Shown: positions 57,374 through 64,000 of the stretch, one piece after another
Numbering within the stretch: position 1 is the stretch's first letter
Layout of the letters: every line of letters starts with the position of its first letter
From: Epiperipatus broadwayi
Taxonomy: Eukaryota; Onychophora; Udeonychophora; Euonychophora; Peripatidae
Assembly: GCA_028023455.1 (NCBI GenBank)
Contig: JAQFVV010006203.1
Location: 13,740,348-13,804,347 of the forward strand
DNA length: 64,000 nt
Direction of reading: 5' to 3'
Position numbers and translations under genes: made by a program
Notes under the pieces: model-generated
The model's database searches: none
The model's input: the letters and a program-made list of their open reading frames with translations, nothing else
What the model was told of the DNA's origin: nothing

Positions 57374-59027
57374 ATGAGTGATTTTCGGCAGGCATGGAAA
57401 GAAAGATTTCCCGATAGTGACCTGCCACCACCTGCTTGGGAAGAAAATATTAGGGAAAGCTTAGCAAAACACCGAGTTAAGATCGAACACCTAAAACAGG
57501 AGTTAGAAAAAGAAACGTTTTTTGTGGAATATTTTGAAAATTTATTAGACGATGCTGAAAAGTGTAAAGATTTTTTTAATAATTGTGGAATAATTGTAAA
57601 TAATGTGGATAAAAATAACATTGATAGTTGTATGTCCGACGAAGGGGAGAAAGAAAATGGCGGTGCAAGTAGTGAAAACGTAGCTTTGGAGGCTCAAGAA
57701 GTTGAGACTATTGCGGGTCAAAATTTACATTTATCTATGCTCAATTCTGAAAATTTTAATAAGTTACCTCAGCCTCCTGATCCCAGCTTATCGGCTTATA
57801 ACTCAGAAATAAATGAAAGCAACATGGGAAGTTCCGTTGAAAATAATCACACCGTCGTATCACTTGGTATAAAAGAAAGTGGACTCAGTACTGCGGATAA
57901 TTTAGAAATTTCAGAATTACATAGAAGTGACAGTGTATTATCCCACTGTTCTGTTTCAGCATTTGTAAACCAGTGGAATAAAGGTATTGAAAGCTCGTCT
58001 GATAGTAAAGACGCCCAAAGAAAGACTCCTCCTAAAGTACCTCCCAAAAAAAGACACTTTTCTAGATTAGACAGTACGGGGAGTTTATGTGGGCAGGCTA
58101 ATGGAGAAGAAAATTCTGCAGTAATTCAAACTTCTGAGCCGTCACCTCTTGATTTCGGAGGAAAATCGACATTCACAACATTTGGTTACGCTCCACACGG
58201 GTTAAGAACTACTGATCGAAAAGGAAGTCGGTGTAGTCTTAATGAGTCTGGATTAAGCTCCGAAGGATTTCGCGAAGATATGTCTGAATTTTCTAGGAGA
58301 CATTTATCTGATGATCACTCAGAGTATGTTATATTTGATGTGTCACACCAAGAAGTATTATCACGTGTCTCTTCATTTAAGGGAGGAACCGGTTCTCAGA
58401 GCCCTATTTTGGCAACTAATACTCCCTCGCATTTACCGAGGAATAAAACCGCAACAGAAAAGTTTAGCAAAGTTGTAAGTCAGTTGCAAGGTGAAATTCT
58501 GGGTCATATTACTAAAAGTGATAGTGAAAATAAACGTATCCCAACAGTTGCTGAAAGTGGGAAACGTTTAAATATTAAAAAAGATCGCGTAATTCCACAC
58601 TTAGATTGTGCACCTATGGATAAGGAAGACCTTAGTGATTTGTCAAATCTGAAAACTGCGGATACTAGACGACCTAGTGGTGGAAGTTTAATTTCTGTTT
58701 CATCTCCTAAGGAATCTCCAAAACATTCCCCAAAACCTAAACACCCTGCATACGTAAATGTGGACTACTGCGTTCGATCCAGAAAACACGGGCATACACT
58801 TCGTAAAGGAAGTACCAGCAGTGCTGGGAATATACAACAAAATAGTGATTCAATGGCTAATTACGATTCAGATGATGAGCCTTGTTACGAGAATTTGGAA
58901 ATATTAAGAGATTTGGCAGCTGCAGAAACTAATCTTAGTGATGAGGAAACTAACAGTGAAGGTGATCCCACCTTTATTCACCCTATTGAACGCTTAGGAT
59001 TGGAAGAAATTACTGATCTAGATTCAG
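57374..59027 (+). CDS. BCR-like protein, large first coding exon
   Basis: 551 codons plus one base, starting at ATG 57374 (MSDFRQAWKERFPDSDLPPP) and ending at CAG|GTAAGA. Residues 1-65 match the BCR oligomerisation domain: the AWKxxFPDS start, then a helix KHRVKIEHLKQELEKETFFV. The middle is long and Ser-rich with a proline-rich TPPKVPPKKR (about 218). AYVNVDY (Tyr460) is like the Grb2-binding YVNV at Tyr177 of human BCR, and CYENLE (Tyr505) is a second YxN site. Human BCR likewise has a very large first exon and long first intron. The DH, PH, C2 and RhoGAP domains would be encoded beyond the window. The open frame past 59027 is intron. By family it would be a cytoplasmic Rho/Rac regulator and signalling scaffold. 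The assignment rests on the N-terminus and YVNV. Confidence 0.8.
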
Positions 59028-62000
59028 GTAAGACAAAACGTTGTTCAGTATATTTCCTTGATCATGTAAAATATGAATGTTTCTAGGTAATTTAAGCATA
59101 TGGCCTTTTTTTTTTTTAAAAAAAAAGAATCTATTCTCATGTATATGCCCATATATATAAATCTAATTAGAAATATATGTTTTGATAATTAAGCATTGTC
59201 TCAGTTAAAATATGTACAAAAATTTTTTGTCGTTTTATGATAGTTTCATTCCGGAAAGTTACTCCATTTTATATTTTTGCTTGTTTAGCTTATTTTTGTG
59301 TAAAATAATTAAACATGTGTCCACCATATGATCTAAAAAAAAAAAAAGTAATGATGGTGAATTTGAGAATGGTCTTTTACATTTGCTCTTGAAATTCTTC
59401 CTCCAAAAATATAGGCATGGGTACCGCATACAAATACTCGTGCATTATAATCATTTCTTTAAATATTATAGCCTCGTTAAGATGAAATGCAATGATAGTC
59501 AATTATTGATGATTAACTACTGTATTTTTTGATATAAAGAGTTCTTTTTCTTTAATTCATAACTTATTTTTCTACAGATCATTAAATAGTCGGATGCATT
59601 GTTGTCCCAGAGGTCATGTAACGTTTAGATTTCAATAGCCAAACTTAAGACTTATTTATTATTAAGCCGAGAATCGAACTGGAAACATTTAGCTCCTTGG
59701 CTGCACTAAATCTATACTGGACAGCAAATTACAGTAACATATAAAAATATAGGACTTGGAATTTTTCCTAGTTTTCTACACTTAATATATATGTAAAAAG
59801 ATAAGGTAATACTTACATTATTTCCAAAGTCGAGGGAGGAAGCGTTATTAGCACTTATGATAGCTGGATGGTAGTATGCTTGTTTTATCTTCTATCTAAA
59901 TAAATTGTTCTTGGCTAAAATAGCTGGAAAAAAATTTCAGCTTGATGCAGATTTGAACTTGGATATAGGATATCATAGGCAGATTGATAATTATTGCACC
60001 ATAAGGAAGGGATGTATTAAAAAATATGTGAAGTTTTAATTGCTATAAACTTATTCTCTAATATGAAAATACATTAGAAACAATTTGAATTTGTGATATT
60101 TTTCTCAGTAGTGGATGTAGCATGCATTTTTTTTTTTTATGTGAACTACAATCATTTAACCAGCCCAGATTTGCCTGGGATTCTCTAGTTATAAATACTT
60201 TTTACATTTTTTATTGATCAATATTGGATTGCTGATTGGGTTAGCTATAGTTTGGCTTCCTGAAAAGAATATTAAGAGAACATTATTAATTTTCTGAAAA
60301 AAATCTTCCAGTCTGGACTCTGAATTTGATCTTAGATTCATGTAGTAATAGGTTGCATAGTAAATGCTAATTTAAGCTCTTGGAATGAAGTTATTATTAT
60401 AATATTAGTTATTAAGTTTTGACTTCTACTTATCATACCAATAACATGTCTCAGAATGATCACTCATCTGCTTGATTTTTTTACTTGGATTGAAAACTGA
60501 TGATAATGAGTGTGTTAATTCTTTTTTTTATTTTGTCCACTAATCCATCTAAATATATATTAATGTTATATATAAAGCTCGCGAATAAGCTCTTAACAAG
60601 TTTTGCAGAATATCCCCCATTTTGTGAGCTTTATATATAACATTTGTAATACAAGTTTGTTAAATTAGATCATGTGACACATGACTTGATTTCTTTGTAA
60701 TATATTTTAATGAATTAGATTCTCATGGTATGATCAAAATAGGACAATTTCACTTTGGTCATTTATGCCTCAAGCGAAAATTTAGTCTAATCTAATCAAA
60801 TATTCATCTGTTCATTTCTTTGCTATCTATTTTTTTTTTGTTTGTTGTAGTATCTAAGTTTCATATCAATAAAAGGTTGCAACAATCCTGATTTTTTATT
60901 TAAAGATCTTCTCTAGGATTTTCACCATGACTATTTAATGTTAGTCATAATTATTTTGGAATCATTGATGTTGAATGCTAAGGATAATCATAATCGCAGA
61001 CCATCTTTTTATTTTTAATTTGCTATCCAATTTTCAGCATTTTCTAAAGTCGTTGATGTTTCTTCCACCAATCATGAATCCACATTTGTGTTTACCCAGT
61101 CTACCTTTCCTTATTATACCTTCGTTAAATTGGATGATAGTATAATACAGCTCTTTCTAAAGTTGTGCTTATATGAAATCCTTCTGCTTCATCAAAGTTC
61201 TTTTTAACTATAGCTTCTAATAACTTGTAAAAATTTCTGATAAGAATAATGAAAATATCTTGGTGCAACTATTTGTCTAAGACATTCATATTTTAGAATG
61301 AATAGCTTCAATATTTATTTTCATTTTGTGCAGATAATGAGGACATTAATGTAATTAGTTGAGTCCTCTTAAAAGGAAATCAAGTATTTACTGATATCTA
61401 ACAGAATATTTTCTTATCCAAATAAATTATTTTTAAATGTTGTTCTTTATTATGAATTAGAATGCATCCTAAGAAATAATATATTTTCAATAATATCACA
61501 TAATTGAAATAGATGAAAAGAATGAATAAAGAAGTAAAATGGCAGATTCCGGAGCCTATGCCCACAGATTGCACCCAGTTTTGTCATTTCTGGTGTTCAA
61601 ACATCTCATGAGTACTAAAACATTTGAACATTCGATTATTGTCATATTTGAACTTGCCTTCAGAAGTGATAGTCCAGATTCTTTTCTTATCTGATCAGAT
61701 TGAGTACTCATTACTGCTAATCAATACGTAAACATAAACCTATCATTGATTAGTACGGGCCAATCCGATTGCTGCCAGTAAAGTAGGGAATCTTACAATA
61801 AATATTTAGCCCCTTTGTAGGCAAGGGAGAGAGAGAGAACGTCTGTCTAACTTGAATGACTGAGCATGCTCTCAATTGAAACCACTTTCAACAGCGGAGA
61901 TGTTTCTACTATAGTCATTATCGATATGTCTACACAGTGAGGCAAGTCCATGATAGGACTGGAAGCTACTAAGACTATGGCTGACTCAAGGTAAGCTGTC

Positions 62001-62621
62001 CAGTACAGCTGGAATAGTCTTGACTAGAACTTATGAGGCAAGCTAATGTATACAGTTGGAAGTGAGTCCTGCACGACCAGCACAGGATTAACTACGTTTA
62101 TCTACATAGACTGTATTTATTGAGTGATACTGAAACCTGCAATTCAGACCAAATACAACAATTATTATTAACTCTTTCATATGTGAGTAAGGAGGAAAAG
62201 AAAAAAACAGCTCAGAAGAAGATTGTTAGATCAAAATTATAAGATAATTAAATGAATAAAGCATTTGAAAAGTACAAAGGAAAAGTGAAATTATTAAAAA
62301 AAATTATGTTATATTACCAAAAACTTTAATATTATTGCATCTGAATGACTAAAGATTTTATTTGTTTATTTATTTGATTGCATTTTGATTTTTCTGTGAT
62401 TACTTTATGAAAGATATTTATTATATTCACCTAAGGTCTAAATTGCGCTTTACGCAAAAAAGTGAAGCTTAGTATTATTAGAAAAGAAATAAAAAACTAG
62501 GATTATATTCAGTTATTCTCAGAAACCTATAATATTTTTTTTATAAAAAAATATTTTGCAATACTAAAGAATCTATAGGTGAAAATATTGAGGCATTACC
62601 AATCTGCATTATGACTTAGTA
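59028..62621 (+). other. First intron of the BCR-like gene
   Basis: Begins GTAAGA. AT-rich, with a box-B-like SINE scrap in inverse at about 59668-59690. No further exon was found, so the intron exceeds 4.9 kb if the gene continues beyond the window. The block at about 61540-62160 is more complex (many non-AT words, GAGAGAGAGAG at 61828) and could be a solo LTR, but neither terminal TG/CA with a duplication nor a primer site could be confirmed. Confidence 0.45.
60565..60650. repeat. Small terminal-inverted-repeat hairpin
   Basis: AATGTTATATATAAAGCTC (about 60563) is exactly inverted as GAGCTTTATATATAACATT (about 60627), with about 45 bases between. This is a miniature inverted-repeat element or a remnant of one. 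Confidence 0.6.
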
Positions 62622-64000
62622 CAGTGGTATTCAACCATTTTAGCAGTACGACCCCCGCATGGTCCATTGAGGTAACATGCCGACCCAAAATTTAAAAAAA
62701 TCAATAATTTAATTCTAATTGTTCAAAAAGTAGGACCAGGTAATATTAAAAATTAGGAAGATGTTAATTTATTTTTTATTTCATACAAAATAAACATAAG
62801 TACCAATACAAGTACAATAAACTGAAAATCAACTCTGTAGTTACCAAAATATTAGGTTGAAAAATCGATTATAACTAGTTAAATTAAAATATGGTGTATA
62901 ACACGTAAGAGCTTAAAAAAGTTCAGTTTAAAAAAACTACAAAAGGAAAATATTTACTGAGATCTATGAGCCTCTTTCTTGTTTACAAGTAGCGATATTT
63001 CTGGCACTATTTTGTTCAATTTGAGTCTTAAAGGTGGCTCTATTGCTAATTTATTTCAGTATTTAGATTTTAGGTAGAGAAATTGGGAAAATTCCATCTC
63101 ACATATATAAGATGAGGCAAATGATAATAATACCTTTAGAGCTGCATCAGACAGTTTTGTATATTCATTTCGAACTTTAAGCCAAAAATTACTCAATTCA
63201 AGCTCTTTGAAAACAAGATTTTAATTCTCCATCAGATGATAACTCAGTTTTTCACTTAAATGAAATGATAAATTTTTGGGTAATACACACTGAAAGATAT
63301 TTCAAACCCATTCAGAGTCAGAAAAATCTTCCGGAAAATAAGTTATTAAATTGATATTTAAGATCAGTCAAGTGAGTTGTTATATCTTTAATAACTGATT
63401 GGATAACTTTTAATTTATTTTTTATGACAAAACTTTCTAAAGTAGGAAATGCTGCAAAATTTATCTCCTTGCAATATGAGCACCACAAATCTATTTTCTT
63501 AGTAAAGGCTTTGATTTTATCATTGGCCATAAATATATTTAATTGTTTACCTTGAAGACTTAAATTCAATTCGTTCAATTTAAGAAAAATATCACTTAAG
63601 TAAGCTAACCTATATAGCCATTCTTCATCAGGTAAAAAGTGTATAAATTTTTTATCTTTATTGTTGTCATTTAAAACACAAACACCTCATCTCTAAATTC
63701 AAATAGTCTCGTTAGGATCCTACCCCTCGAAAGCCTACGCACTTCTGTATGTAAAAGAAGCTGCTGATGTTCACTGCCCATTTCTCTGCATATATGCGAA
63801 AAAATTCTTGAGTTCAGAGGACGCGCATTTATAACATTTATTATTTTAACTCTAGTATCTAAGACAAATTTTAAATTCGGTGGCAGGTTTTTTGATATAA
63901 ACGTTTCTCTATGAATCATACAGTGAAAACATGTTACATTAGGTGAGACTTTTTGGATTTGGGATAGAAGTCCACTATGTTTTCCAACCATGGCATGAGC
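62622..64000 (-). mobile_element. hAT transposon, partial, with terminal repeat
   Basis: The left end is a typical hAT terminal repeat, CAGTGGTATTCAACCATTTT (62622), then ACGACCCCCGCATGG. The transposase reads inward from the right on the minus strand and runs past the window edge. It lies inside the BCR-like gene's first intron, antisense to it. Confidence 0.8.
63000..64000 (-). pseudogene. hAT transposase (ZBED5-like), C-terminal two thirds
   Basis: From 63991 downward: MVGKHSGLLSQIQKVSPNV, TCFHCMIHRETFISKNLP, ICREMGSEHQQLLLHTEVRR and LSRGRILTRLFEFRDEVFVF, the central conserved block (CMIHRE, LCREMGSEH, VRWLSRG). A frameshift at about 63670 is followed by LAYLSDIF then MNELNLSLQGKQLNIFMAND, LWCSYCKEINFAAFP and HLTDLKYQFNNLF (63318-63578). 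Below 63318 only fragments remain. It is much better preserved than the other two copies, but frameshifted. Confidence 0.8.

Noticed and set aside
57268-57621. 117-codon minus-strand frame over the BCR-like start
   Set aside because: Shadow of the coding exon on the opposite strand.
63610-63640. CTGATGA on the minus strand near the hAT
   Set aside because: No GAAA follows at stem II distance, and the bases read as transposase codons (LPDEEWLYRL).
1-64000. CRISPR arrays, operons, prokaryotic signals
   Set aside because: None present; the window is eukaryotic, and the regularly spaced repeats are microsatellites or transposons.

Overview
The window is AT-rich nuclear DNA from an animal. The evidence is intron-split genes with phase-matched exons, non-LTR retrotransposons, hAT transposons, Penelope-like elements, tRNA-derived SINEs and many microsatellites. 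The protein repertoire (a Bcr-type gene, RTE LINEs, ZBED5/SCAND3-type hAT transposases) and the repeat load suggest a lophotrochozoan, perhaps a cephalopod mollusc. That placement is inference and weak.

Host genes are few. (1) The 3' half of a plus-strand gene occupies 1390-12725: four exons whose reading phases join perfectly, ending in a stop at 12723. I do not recognise the protein. (2) A large first coding exon at 57374-59027 (plus strand) encodes the N-terminus of a BCR-like protein, with the oligomerisation coiled coil and a YVNV motif like the Grb2-docking Tyr177 site of human BCR. It ends at a consensus splice donor, and the GEF/PH/C2/RhoGAP exons must lie beyond the window.

The rest is mostly mobile elements. 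Three hAT transposase relics lie at 8808-11279 (+), 15574-18660 (-) and 62622-64000 (-, running off the end). The second is split by a 5'-truncated Penelope-like element with a GIY-YIG endonuclease ORF (16440-17620, -). A nearly intact RTE-type LINE lies at 19305-22440 (-), with decayed copies at 30237-31240 (-) and 33770-34420 (+). A different LINE lies at 35228-38340 (+), with further LINE tails at 31925-32200, 33190-33690 and 46680-46970. Three tRNA-like SINEs are at 28447, 49885 and 56219. A near-perfect 425-bp foldback lies at 51669-52093.

The most striking result is a set of candidate hammerhead ribozymes in several unrelated repeat families: two Penelope-like 3' ends (16495-16550 and 28642-28684), a long foldback family (42019-42878, 43440-44060, 46256-46345, 55415-55830, and a shortened relative at 40766-41790), a second foldback family (31440-31795, 47281-47825, 52300-52695), a 228-nt-period unit at 54320-54800, and a 79-bp inverted pair at the start of the window. 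The best copies have the CUGANGA and GAAA cores, base-paired stems I and II, and a very short or palindromic stem III next to an allowed cleavage position. In most families the ribozyme lies in inverted arms.
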